A DNA stretch of 64,000 bases from Acidobacteriaceae bacterium dw_441 (GTDB lineage Bacteria; Acidobacteriota; Terriglobia; Terriglobales; Acidobacteriaceae). Shown here one piece after another: positions 52,697 through 60,720 of the stretch. A program made the position numbers and the translations under genes. Location of the stretch: contig JAAVVA010000001.1 of the NCBI GenBank assembly GCA_018449715.1, positions 1,302,001 through 1,366,000 of the forward strand, in the 5' to 3' direction. How positions within the stretch are numbered: the first letter of the stretch is position 1; every line of letters starts with the position of its first letter. The notes under the pieces are model-generated. The model worked only from the letters and a program-made list of their open reading frames with translations. It did not search any database and was not told where the DNA came from.

Positions 52697-53983
52697 TTGT
52701 TCTCTCTCAATCGCATTCTTCTTGTAGCCACTGCCGTGCTGGGCAGCCTTGCAACACAGGCTGTCCATGCCGCCGCCGCACAAACGGTAAACAACGACGA
52801 TGAGCTTCAGGGCGTCATCGTCCTCATTCGTCACGGCGTTCGCGCTCCCATCGAGACGGAGATCCGCAGCAGCGCCTACAACGCGCAGCCCTGGCCTGCG
52901 TGGAGCGTGCCGCAGGGTGTGCTCTCCGAACACGGAACCAAGGCCGCACAGCTTCTCGCAGAGTACTACCGCAACCGCTACTCCTCGCTTTTGCAGAATA
53001 TTTCCTGCGAGCACCCCGGCATCTACTCCGAGACGACCACGGCGCAGCGCACGATGGCCACGGCCAAGGCGATGCTCCCCGTGCTCGCGCCGAAGTGCAA
53101 CATCGAAGCGCGCCAACGTAAAGCAACCGATCCCAATCCACTCTTCTCTCCCGTCGCTGGCGCGGATCGTCAGAAGCTACAGGACGCTACGCTCGGAAGG
53201 ATCGGGCAGCAGTGGCCCTGGTTCGTCAACGCCTTCGCCGAGCCCATGGAAGAGATGCACCACGTCATGACCGTGTGCAGCGGCAAGGATTGCGACACGA
53301 GCAAGCCCGACTTCCGCACCGTCATGGTTCACAACGGAGTCGCCTCACCCCGCGACCCGAAGGTGGAGAACCCCGTTACCCTCGGAGCGGACTTCGCCGA
53401 GCACTTCCTTCTCGACTACACCGAGGGCAAGCCGATGGAGCAGGTCGGCTGGGGTCGCGTCGATCGCGCTCGCTTGAACCGCCTGATGCAGATGAACACG
53501 CTGTACCACGACTTCATGGGCCGCACGCCATACGTTGCTCAGGTCAACTCCTCCAACACGGCAGCGCGTATCAGCGATACGCTTAGCGCGATGGCGGGCA
53601 AGAGCACTCCCGGCGCGCTCGGAGCACCCGGCGACCATTTCTTCCTGCTCGTCGCACATGATGGCAACATCGCCACGCTGGGCGGTCTTCTCCGCATGGA
53701 GTGGCTGCTGCCCGACCAGAGCTTCAACGCGACACCTCCCGGCGGCGGCTATGCCTTCGAGCTGCATCGCAACAAGACCACCGGAGCCCAGACCGTTCGT
53801 GTCGTCTTCATCACCCAGACCCTCGACCAGATGCGCTTCCTCACACCGTTGCAGGGAAACGATCTTCCCTCCATCGCTCCCATCTTCCTTCCCGGATGCA
53901 GCGGCCCCGGACCGGACTACGCCTGCACCCTCGACGGTTTCCGCCAGATGGTCAGCTCCGTCATCCTCGCACCACACAACTGA
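52697..53983 (+). CDS. Histidine acid phosphatase (phytase/glucose-1-phosphatase type)
   Basis: 428 aa from a TTG at 52697 (no suitable ATG precedes the signal peptide, residues about 4-26). The catalytic RHGxRxP motif reads IRHGVRAP and the distal HD motif reads VAHDGNIATLGG; TPPGGGYAFEL also matches AppA-type enzymes. Cys residues in SCEHPG, TVCSGKDC and LPGCSG.. suggest disulfides in the periplasm. The reaction is hydrolysis of phosphomonoesters such as phytate or glucose-1-phosphate. It lies after the PLC-like gene and ends with a terminator. Confidence 0.92.
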   Translation: MFSLNRILLVATAVLGSLATQAVHAAAAQTVNNDDELQGVIVLIRHGVRAPIETEIRSSAYNAQPWPAWSVPQGVLSEHGTKAAQLLAEYYRNRYSSLLQNISCEHPGIYSETTTAQRTMATAKAMLPVLAPKCNIEARQRKATDPNPLFSPVAGADRQKLQDATLGRIGQQWPWFVNAFAEPMEEMHHVMTVCSGKDCDTSKPDFRTVMVHNGVASPRDPKVENPVTLGADFAEHFLLDYTEGKPMEQVGWGRVDRARLNRLMQMNTLYHDFMGRTPYVAQVNSSNTAARISDTLSAMAGKSTPGALGAPGDHFFLLVAHDGNIATLGGLLRMEWLLPDQSFNATPPGGGYAFELHRNKTTGAQTVRVVFITQTLDQMRFLTPLQGNDLPSIAPIFLPGCSGPGPDYACTLDGFRQMVSSVILAPHN

Positions 53984-54003
53984 TCGCTGGAGTTAACCCG
54001 CAG

Positions 54004-54036
54004 GAAGCCCGGCCATCAAGCCGGGCTTCTTCATTT
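54004..54036 (+). terminator. Rho-independent terminator after the phosphatase gene
   Basis: A perfect 10-bp stem (GAAGCCCGGC with GCCGGGCTTC, six-base loop) followed by TTCATTT marks the end of the receptor-phosphodiesterase-phosphatase unit. Confidence 0.85.
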
Positions 54037-54118
54037 AGCACATATGTTTTTCGCCGCAGTCAGTTGCATCATCACAACTTCTGCGATTTCAAGTAGCCTG
54101 TCTTACAGGGGGAACGAC

Positions 54119-54751
54119 ATGAAGCTTCTGCTCCTCGGCGCAACGGGACTGGTAGGACGCAACACGCTGGCGCTGGCTCTTCAGCATCCTAAGATTGAGC
54201 TTGTCGTCGCGCCGACCCGGCGTCCACTCCAACCCCACGGCAAACTACTCAATCCCGTAGCCTCTCGCCTGGAAGACCTTCTGCCGGAACTCTCCAGTCA
54301 GAGCTTCGACGCCATGATCTGCGCCACAGGGACGACGATGAAGAAGGCCGGTTCGAAGGAGGCCTTCCGCGCTATCGACTACGATCTTCCCCTGTCGTTT
54401 GCCCGCATGGTCCGCCAGCAGGGAGCGACGAGTCTCGCGCTGGTCTCTGCCGTTGGCTCCTCCCCCGACTCCTCCTTCTTTTACCCGCGCGTTAAAGGTG
54501 AGCTTGAGCGCGACATTCAATCCCTTGGCTTCCCTTCTCTCACTATCCTGCGCCCAGGACTCATCGGCGGCGAGCGCGAGGAACACCGCCTCGCCGAAGA
54601 GATTGCCTCCCGGCTCTCCGGCTTTCTGGCTCCCGTGCTTCCAAAGAGCTTCCGCATTAATCCTGCGTCAAAGATCGCTGCCGCACTTGTGAGTGCCGTG
54701 GTCGAAGCCGCTCCGGGGCTGCATTACCTCCGCTCGGCGGATCTGTCCTGA
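54119..54751 (+). CDS. NAD(P)-binding Rossmann protein (HTATIP2/atypical SDR-like)
   Basis: 210 aa from the ATG at 54119, with GGGGGAA just upstream; a longer frame lacks a ribosome-binding site. The nucleotide-binding loop LLLGATGLVGRNTL is at the N-terminus, followed by TRRPL, ICATGTTMKKAGS, LVSAVGSS and a YPRVKGELE segment equivalent to the YxxxK of SDRs. This matches small atypical SDR proteins such as the bacterial relatives of HTATIP2. The substrate is unknown. It is cytoplasmic and a single gene between terminators. Confidence 0.85.
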   Translation: MKLLLLGATGLVGRNTLALALQHPKIELVVAPTRRPLQPHGKLLNPVASRLEDLLPELSSQSFDAMICATGTTMKKAGSKEAFRAIDYDLPLSFARMVRQQGATSLALVSAVGSSPDSSFFYPRVKGELERDIQSLGFPSLTILRPGLIGGEREEHRLAEEIASRLSGFLAPVLPKSFRINPASKIAAALVSAVVEAAPGLHYLRSADLS

Positions 54752-54834
54752 GATGAAGAAACGAAATAGCCTTCTACTCTCACCAATCGCGGTTTAAGAT
54801 CGTCTCACAGGCAGGACTGCGTTCTCTGCCTACC

Positions 54835-56427
54835 GTGCGAACTGTGCCCAAGCCTCTGTCCGTCCTCGCTCTTGCCTTGTCGCTCGTCCTGCCCTTCTTT
54901 GTTCTTTCTCTGAAGGCGCAACAGGCCGCACCCTCAACCGCATCCCCCAGCGCGGTCTCAGGAGTCGTCCTGAACGCTACAACCGGCAAGCCCATCCAGC
55001 GCGTCCTCGTCAGGATGGGGGACCAGGCCATGCTCACTGACCACGAGGGTCGCTTCGAGTTTGCAACCCCTACCTCCTCCAACTCCTCTACCATCGAGGT
55101 CCGCAAGCCCGGCTATTACCTCGGGCCAGAGCCGGGGCTCAGCTCCGTCACGTTGCAGCCCTCGCAGATGAGCGCTCCCATTACGCTCCGTCTCTACCCC
55201 GAGGCTCTGATCACCGGAACGATCACCGGCCCCGACGGAGCCTCGCTCTCGCAGGTCTACGTCAACGCCTTTCGCAGCCTTTATAACGAGAGTGGCCACC
55301 AGTGGTTTCCCGCCGCCCACAGCATGAGCAACTCCCGCGGCGAGTTCCGCCTCGCCGTCCCTCCCGGCAACTATCGCATTGCGACCAACTTCACTCCCCG
55401 CCCGAGAACTTCTCCCAACGCCGTACTCCCTATTGCCTTCCCCGCTCCTGGCACAACCGGGGCGATCTCGACCATCCACGTAAGCGCGGGCTCCGAGCAG
55501 CACTTCGACCTTCACCCCTCCGTCAGCGCCACGCACCAGGTTTCGCTTCGCATCGACCCTCTCCCTGAGCGCGGATACCCCATGCTGATGGCCCGCACCA
55601 GCGATGGCAGTATGCTTCCCGTCGGGATGACGCGCCCCGGCCCCACGGCTGGCGATGAGCTTCACGTCAATCTTCCCACCGGAACCTTTACCCTGACGGC
55701 GACCGTCAACATGGGCGAGGTCACGCAGTATGGCGAAGTCGCCCTCACCATCGCCGATCAGGACATCGAGGGTGTCGTTCTCCACCTCTCCCCCATTCTT
55801 CCCATTCCTGTTCAGGTCGTCATCGACTCCGGCGCGACCTCGACAACCACTCTCCCCACGGCGCAGCAGCTTGGCCTCTTCATGCAACGATCCGACGAGA
55901 CGCCTCAAGCCGGTTTGATGATGTCCTCCATCATGGGAGGAAACCAGAACCCCTCGTTCCGCCTCACTCCCGGCACCTACCGGCTTACTACACGGTACCC
56001 TGGGCAATGGTTCGTCAAATCCGCGACCTATGGAGGAACCAACCTGCTCCGCGATGACCTGAACGTCGTCGCAGGAGGAGGAAGCTCGCCCATCGTCGTC
56101 ACCGTCAGCAACCAGACAGGATCACTTCAGGGCGCGGTTAAGCTGCAGGGTGCTCCCTGTGCCTGCTGGATCAGCGCGATCCCATCGGCGGAGAGTACGG
56201 CCCCCTCCTACTTCACCCGCAGCAACAACGATGGAGGTTTCACCTTCTACACTCTTCCCCCGGGCAGCTACCAGGTCATCGCCTTCGAGAGCAGGCACAT
56301 GGCCGACTACCGCGACCCGCACACGCTCGAGCCCTTCAATACCTCGATCAAGAGCGTGACCGTCACCGAGGGAAACAAGGCCTCTGTTGACCTCGACGCC
56401 ATCCCCACTGCGGAGCTGAACCCATGA
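54835..56427 (+). CDS. Secreted carboxypeptidase-regulatory-like protein A
   Basis: 530 aa from a GTG at 54835; another GTG three codons on is possible. Signal peptide at residues about 8-29 (LSLKAQQ). It begins with a carboxypeptidase-regulatory-like module (VSGVVLNATTGKPIQRVLV, DHEGRFEF) and then further beta-sandwich repeats with TGTITGPDGASLSQVYVNAF, SRGEFRLAVPPGNYRIAT and GGFTFYTLPPGSYQVIAF. It has no plug or barrel, so it is not a receptor. Proteins of this type are abundant in Acidobacteriota and are thought to bind carbohydrates or proteins at the envelope. It overlaps the next gene by 4 bp. Confidence 0.78.
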   Translation: MRTVPKPLSVLALALSLVLPFFVLSLKAQQAAPSTASPSAVSGVVLNATTGKPIQRVLVRMGDQAMLTDHEGRFEFATPTSSNSSTIEVRKPGYYLGPEPGLSSVTLQPSQMSAPITLRLYPEALITGTITGPDGASLSQVYVNAFRSLYNESGHQWFPAAHSMSNSRGEFRLAVPPGNYRIATNFTPRPRTSPNAVLPIAFPAPGTTGAISTIHVSAGSEQHFDLHPSVSATHQVSLRIDPLPERGYPMLMARTSDGSMLPVGMTRPGPTAGDELHVNLPTGTFTLTATVNMGEVTQYGEVALTIADQDIEGVVLHLSPILPIPVQVVIDSGATSTTTLPTAQQLGLFMQRSDETPQAGLMMSSIMGGNQNPSFRLTPGTYRLTTRYPGQWFVKSATYGGTNLLRDDLNVVAGGGSSPIVVTVSNQTGSLQGAVKLQGAPCACWISAIPSAESTAPSYFTRSNNDGGFTFYTLPPGSYQVIAFESRHMADYRDPHTLEPFNTSIKSVTVTEGNKASVDLDAIPTAELNP

Positions 56428-58175
56428 TTCAGCCGCGGCTCTTTCTTCGTCTGCTTGTGCTTCCTCTGCTCCTCTGTACGTTTTTGCGTGCGGCCCAGCA
56501 AACTGCATCCTCTCCGGTCTACCGCATCACCGGCATCGTGGTCAGCAGCACGGACGGCACCCCGGTTCGCCACGCGCATCTCAACGCCAACCCTTCAGGA
56601 GCCCGAACCGGCGGACTCCCCCGCAACCGTTTCTCTCCCTTAGCGCCCTCCGCCGGAGCCAGCGCGGACGCCGACGAGTACGGGCATTTCACCCTCACGT
56701 TGCCCTCCGCAGGGGCATGGAACCTTACCGCCAGCGGCTCCGGATACATCACCCAGTCCTTCGAGGCCCACGGCATGTTCTCCTCCGCGGTCGTCGTCAC
56801 GCGCGCCTCCCCGACCTATGATCTCCGCTTTCGGCTTCCACCCGAGGCCATCATCACCGGCACCGTAATCGACGAGGCAGGCGAGCCCGTGCGCGATGCA
56901 CGTGTCATCCTGCAGCAGCGCGCCCTGCCCTCTCCCGACCGCGAGCTGGCCCCCTTCCAGACCCGCATGAACGCGCAGACCGACGACCGAGGCATCTACG
57001 AGTTCCCCAATCTAGGCCCCGCTGACTACCGCCTGATGGTCGAGGCGCGTCCTTGGTACGCCCAGTCGAACCGCCCTCAGCTCTCTCTGAATGGGACGAC
57101 GCCACCATCCGATCCCGCGCTCGACGTCACCTACCAGATGACCTGGTATCCCGGCGTCGACCTCCCGGAGCAGGCCGAAATCATCACGCTGCACGCCGCC
57201 GACACCCGCACCGCCGACTTCCACCTCGTCCCCATCCCCGCACTGCACCTCCAGGTCATCCTTCCGACCTCTGCGACACCCGTCTCTAACGGTCCCATCA
57301 GCGGACGCACCTTCCCGATCTATCCCGTCCTCGAACGCATCGACACCGGAGGGGCCGGACCCGGCGTCGTACAGTCGATAGGCAGCTCAACCGGGCCGGC
57401 AGGACGCGCCGAGATCGACGGGCTCGCCCCCGGACTTTACCGCCTTCGCCTGCAGGGCCAGAACCGCAACGCCCAGTCCTCGATCGTCGAGATTGCCCCC
57501 GGCTCTTCGTCGCAGGTCGTCGATGCCTCTTCCAGCTCCGTACAGACGGCAAACATCGCCATCGACCTCGACCTCTCGGACGAAGACCGAGCCGTTGGAG
57601 TCGAGCTGCGCAGCCCCGAGACGGGACGCCGCTTCACCTCCTTCGACACCAACATGTTTCTCGCTTCCGACCGCCGCGGACCTCAGACGCAGGAGCCGCG
57701 CCAGATCACCATGCAGGTTCCTCCCGGACGCTACGAGATTGCCCTTACCGGACGAGGCAACACCTATCTCACAGAGGTCACCGGCAAGGGAGCACAGATT
57801 ACGGGACGCTTCCTCACTGTCCCGGCAGGCGATGTCTCTCTCACCCTGCACACGGCCAGCGGTCACGCCACCGTAACCGGCATTGCCACGATGAACGGCA
57901 AGCCGATTGTGGGAGCGATGCTGCTTCTCGTCCCTGCCGGTCTGGGCGATCCGAAGTCCTTCGCCTCGCTTGTGCGAGACCAGACCAACACGGACGGCAG
58001 CTTCGACCTGAATAACGTGGTTCCCGGACCCTATATTCTGATCGCCATCGACCGAGGCTGGGAGCTCCGCTGGAGCGATCCCGCGACGCTGGAACACTAT
58101 CTAACGCAAGGTGTTCCTCTCGCACTGAAGGCGGGAGACAACATCTGGCAGGAGATCACGGCGCAGACTCCGTAA
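56424..58175 (+). CDS. Secreted carboxypeptidase-regulatory-like protein B
   Basis: 583 aa. The ATG at 56424 overlaps the previous stop (ATGA). Signal peptide at residues about 5-24 (FLRAAQQ). It is a divergent paralog of the preceding protein: YRITGIVVSSTDGTPVRHAHLNA at the start, then TGTVIDEAGEPVRDARVIL, RGIYEFPNLGPADYRL-type and GSFDLNNVVPGPYILIAID strands, i.e. several carboxypeptidase-regulatory-like beta-sandwiches. No catalytic motif is visible. Together with protein A it probably forms a co-expressed envelope pair, perhaps a heteromer (inference). Confidence 0.78.
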   Translation: MIQPRLFLRLLVLPLLLCTFLRAAQQTASSPVYRITGIVVSSTDGTPVRHAHLNANPSGARTGGLPRNRFSPLAPSAGASADADEYGHFTLTLPSAGAWNLTASGSGYITQSFEAHGMFSSAVVVTRASPTYDLRFRLPPEAIITGTVIDEAGEPVRDARVILQQRALPSPDRELAPFQTRMNAQTDDRGIYEFPNLGPADYRLMVEARPWYAQSNRPQLSLNGTTPPSDPALDVTYQMTWYPGVDLPEQAEIITLHAADTRTADFHLVPIPALHLQVILPTSATPVSNGPISGRTFPIYPVLERIDTGGAGPGVVQSIGSSTGPAGRAEIDGLAPGLYRLRLQGQNRNAQSSIVEIAPGSSSQVVDASSSSVQTANIAIDLDLSDEDRAVGVELRSPETGRRFTSFDTNMFLASDRRGPQTQEPRQITMQVPPGRYEIALTGRGNTYLTEVTGKGAQITGRFLTVPAGDVSLTLHTASGHATVTGIATMNGKPIVGAMLLLVPAGLGDPKSFASLVRDQTNTDGSFDLNNVVPGPYILIAIDRGWELRWSDPATLEHYLTQGVPLALKAGDNIWQEITAQTP

Positions 58176-58219
58176 AGGCTTCTAATGTGTTAGATTCAAT
58201 AGAGCCGTAACACAATAGC

Positions 58220-58307
58220 GGAGAGATGGCCGAGTGGCTGAAGGCGCACGCTTGGAAAGCGTGTATACCGCAAGGTATCCAGGGTTCGAATCCCTGTCTC
58301 TCCGCCA
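58220..58307 (+). tRNA. tRNA-Ser (anticodon GGA)
   Basis: A complete class II tRNA of 88 nt with encoded CCA. The acceptor stem is GGAGAGA/TCTCTCC, the anticodon stem-loop CACGC-TTGGAAA-GCGTG gives anticodon GGA (Ser codons UCC/UCU), the long variable arm is about 16 nt, and the T arm contains GGTTCGAATCC. The region after it is a decayed mobile island, so this tRNA gene may have been an integration site. Confidence 0.97.
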
Positions 58308-58489
58308 GAACTTTTTGCAAGTCCTTCTATTGACTATAAATACATGGAAACAGGACACTTAGGCAATGCGAATATCGCGCCTTTAGTGCTCTATTTTGCA
58401 CGGAATTTCCCTTTCTCCCCTCGATTTTACTTACAAAGGCTATTTGGCATTACAACGGGAATCGCTGAGCATTCGGAGAGGGCTCTTGG

Positions 58490-58973
58490 ATGTCTCAATC
58501 TCACCGAAACATTCCTAACAACGTCATCCTTCGCGGAGACTGCATCGATCTGATGCGCCGTATGCCATCGAACAGCATAGATTTCATCCTTACCGATCCT
58601 TCCTACCTCGTGAATTACTGCGATTGAAGCGGGACGCAGCATTCAGAATGACGCGAATGAAAGCTGGCTCAAACCTGCGATGGTGGAAGCATACCGCCTA
58701 CTCAAGCAGGATCGTGTAGCGGTCATGTTTTATGGATGGACGAGGGTGGATGCATTCTTTCAAGCATGGAGGGACGCCGGATTTATAGGGCATCTCGTTT
58801 TCCGCAAGAGCTACTCTTCCAAGAGCAGGTTCCTGCGTTATCAGCATGAGCAGGCATTTCTTCTGGCGAAGGGCAGACCGCCCTTGCCGAAGCAGACGGC
58901 TACAACTGTCGAATCCAGAATCACCTACTGCGGCCCGCGCTCGATGGACTGCTGCGCGCCACGGCTCGCGTAG
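58490..58973 (+). pseudogene. Frameshifted N4/N6 DNA methyltransferase
   Basis: The 5' part (58490-58627; ribosome-binding site AGAGGG) encodes NVILRGDCIDLMRRMP and LTDPSYLVNY, the start and catalytic motif IV (DPPY-like) of an adenine/cytosine-N4 methylase. It then hits TGA at 58625. The homology resumes one frame over with GRSIQNDANESWLKPAM, YRLLKQDRVAVMFYGW and RFLRYQHEQAFLLAKGRPPLP, so a single-base indel near 58622-58626 split the gene. The C-terminal third is replaced by unrelated sequence. Such orphan methylases are typical of plasmids, phages and islands. Confidence 0.8.
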
Positions 58974-59140
58974 TAAAGCAAGGACGAACCTTGAGCTTTT
59001 ACGAATGCGATGTCGCCGACGATGCTGAGCGACTGATGGCGCGTGTGAGCGCTACGATGATGACCCTCGCTGAAGAACGTAGCCGAGGGCGCAACATACT
59101 GCATGGAGCAGAAGTGCTCTTGTCTATGGAGGGCGTGTAG
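58886..59140 (+). pseudogene. C-terminal remnant of a PaaI-like hotdog thioesterase
   Basis: An open frame without a start encodes NHLLRPALDGLLRATARVVKQG and RTLSFYECDV..RLMARVSATMM, which resembles the last strands of hotdog-fold thioesterases of the PaaI group, ending at TAG (59138-59140). The N-terminal half and active-site helix are missing, and the frame fuses into the methylase remnant. It is a fragment left by recombination. Confidence 0.5.
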
Positions 59141-59221
59141 ATGCGAATCCTTTTTTTGGGAAACACTTTTCCGAACGCACCCGAATACCTGCGCGAACAA
59201 CTTCCTGCAAAGGATCGAGCC
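59141..59221 (+). pseudogene. 5' fragment of a D-2-hydroxyacid dehydrogenase gene
   Basis: Starting at the ATG at 59141, one base after the thioesterase stop, it encodes MRILFLGNTFPNAPEYLREQ then LPAKDRA. This is a recognisable N-terminus of D-isomer-specific 2-hydroxyacid dehydrogenases. Similarity stops near 59221. The rest of such a gene, also damaged, resumes beyond the IS30 element at about 61890. Confidence 0.6.
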
Positions 59222-59537
59222 GGGAGCCGGCGTTCCGACGCGCTCGTAGCCTATACTGCGGTGCCCTTGACCGGCATCACGGCACGACGACCGCGATCCG
59301 CGTAGCCTCTTCGGGGCCAGCGGGCGCAGTAGACCCGGCGATAAAGCACCGCGGCATCCAACCCATTCCCGTCATGATCCGCGGTCGTCAACGCGTGTCG
59401 GGCTTCTATCCATGACACCTAACCTGCGCCCGAAGCCTCAGGAGGCGAGGAGCTGCCCGAGCCTTCCATCACGCCGCAGCAACTGGAAATCGCGTCGGTC
59501 ATTGAACACGGCTTCGGCATGGGACAGCGCCCATAGT
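59222..59537 (+). other. Decayed coding sequence of unknown origin
   Basis: No intact gene. Short protein-like stretches appear in shifting frames, for example KHRGIQPIPVMIRGRQRV followed by SGFYP and stop near 59412, and PSITPQQLEIASVIEHGFG ending at TAG (59534-59536). The pattern suggests a gene broken by several indels. I do not recognise the family. Confidence 0.4.
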
Positions 59538-59586
59538 CTTACCCGCCCGGGTGATGGGAGTCCCTGCAATTACCTGGGCGGGTAAG
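59538..59586. terminator. Inverted repeat downstream of the decayed region
   Basis: A 15-bp stem with a single mismatch (CTTACCCGCCCGGGT with ACCTGGGCGGGTAAG; 19-base loop) lies two bases after the last decayed frame and 44 bp beyond the 3' end of the convergent secreted-protein gene. It could terminate that gene or mark an element boundary. Confidence 0.5.
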
Positions 59587-59630
59587 TACTCCTTGCGTAA
59601 AAGAAGCATAAAGAACAGATACCGGTGTGC

Positions 59631-60476
59631 TTATTGCACATCGCTTACTTTGCCACCAGTAAATACAATCTTCATGTCGGGATACTTGTAAATCTTTTTT
59701 GAACCCAAGTCGATGATCTGCGCTGGAGCCCCTAACACCGCGGTCACCTGATCAGGTGTTTGCCCTAGGGCGACGGTGGGGGTACTGGTTGTTGCACCAG
59801 CCGGTGCGACAATTGCTGAGCCAACTACTGTGCCCGTAGTAGTCGAAACGGCACAATGAGGCTCGCATGAACGGGCAACGGTGCCAGAATCGCGCGCCCG
59901 TACCTGATCGGCGGGATTGACCGACAGAACGGCTTCGATCATCTTTGAAGCATCCTCCACAGACATCTCCGACAGGGTTCCCTTAGGTTCTTTGAAGGCC
60001 AGAGTCGTGGAATATCTTTTTGAGGTCTGATACTGGCCATATCCACTACCATATGCTGCCAGAACTGCATCGGTTGTGAGGATAGTCACCTTCAAGGAAT
60101 CTTCTTTCCCATTCAGGTCTTCATTGATCTTAGTGATATAAACTTTCTGTCCGGGCTGCAGGATCTGCAGATTTGTACTCTTGAGAAAACCGAGGCCCTT
60201 GGAACGCTGCTTCACCTGTCCGTCAACCACTGGGTTTTCAAAGGTGATCATCGTGGGATAGGGTTCAGCGTTGATACCATCGGCCTCGATCGACAGTACG
60301 GTTCCGGGATTAGCCACCACACCCTGCGTGTTGATTTCTGAGAGGCGGTATTTCTTTTTTAGAGCCGCAACAAGGTTATCCTGTGCAAAGGCAGCAGGTG
60401 TCATGCTCCCAGCAAGAGTTAAGGCAAAAAGAACTCCCAGAGTCACCTTATGTGCATATGACTGGTACGTCTGCAT
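59631..60476 (-). CDS. Secreted hypothetical protein with BamE-like C-terminus
   Basis: 281 aa, apparently intact. The ATG at 60476 has GGGAG eight bases upstream. Signal peptide at residues about 12-31 (PAAFAQD). Residues about 35-200 form an uncharacterised domain (KKYRLSEINTQGVVANPGTV, QPGQKVYITKI). After a Thr/Ala-rich linker the last 45 residues (LGQTPDQVTAVLGAPAQI, KKIYKYPDMKIVFTGGKV) match a SmpA/BamE-type fold. A similar C-terminal segment occurs in the protein at 17165-18355. It lies inside the degraded island as probable cargo; 60477-60715 upstream contains only a small stem-loop (60630-60648). Confidence 0.7.
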   Translation of the reverse strand: MQTYQSYAHKVTLGVLFALTLAGSMTPAAFAQDNLVAALKKKYRLSEINTQGVVANPGTVLSIEADGINAEPYPTMITFENPVVDGQVKQRSKGLGFLKSTNLQILQPGQKVYITKINEDLNGKEDSLKVTILTTDAVLAAYGSGYGQYQTSKRYSTTLAFKEPKGTLSEMSVEDASKMIEAVLSVNPADQVRARDSGTVARSCEPHCAVSTTTGTVVGSAIVAPAGATTSTPTVALGQTPDQVTAVLGAPAQIIDLGSKKIYKYPDMKIVFTGGKVSDVQ

Positions 60477-60720
60477 TTCTTATGCTCCCGTTAGTAAAAT
60501 AAGTTGAATCTTGTGTAGTAGTGCAGACTCAACACATAACTTTATCAAATGCTGCTATTTGCATGACGATGTTCATTAGTATCCCAGAGGGGTATGAATG
60601 GCGACGCAGTTAGTTAAGGCGAACAAAAGGCGCTCGTACAGCGCCTGACCAAACAAACTAAAAATCGTCCACTCCGCGTTGCGTGTCGCTCTCAAGATAT
60701 TCACAGACATTGAGCCCCAT

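Noticed and set aside
58344-58553. 69-codon frame after tRNA-Ser
   Set aside because: It overlaps the methylase remnant in another frame, lacks a ribosome-binding site and resembles nothing; treated as non-coding.
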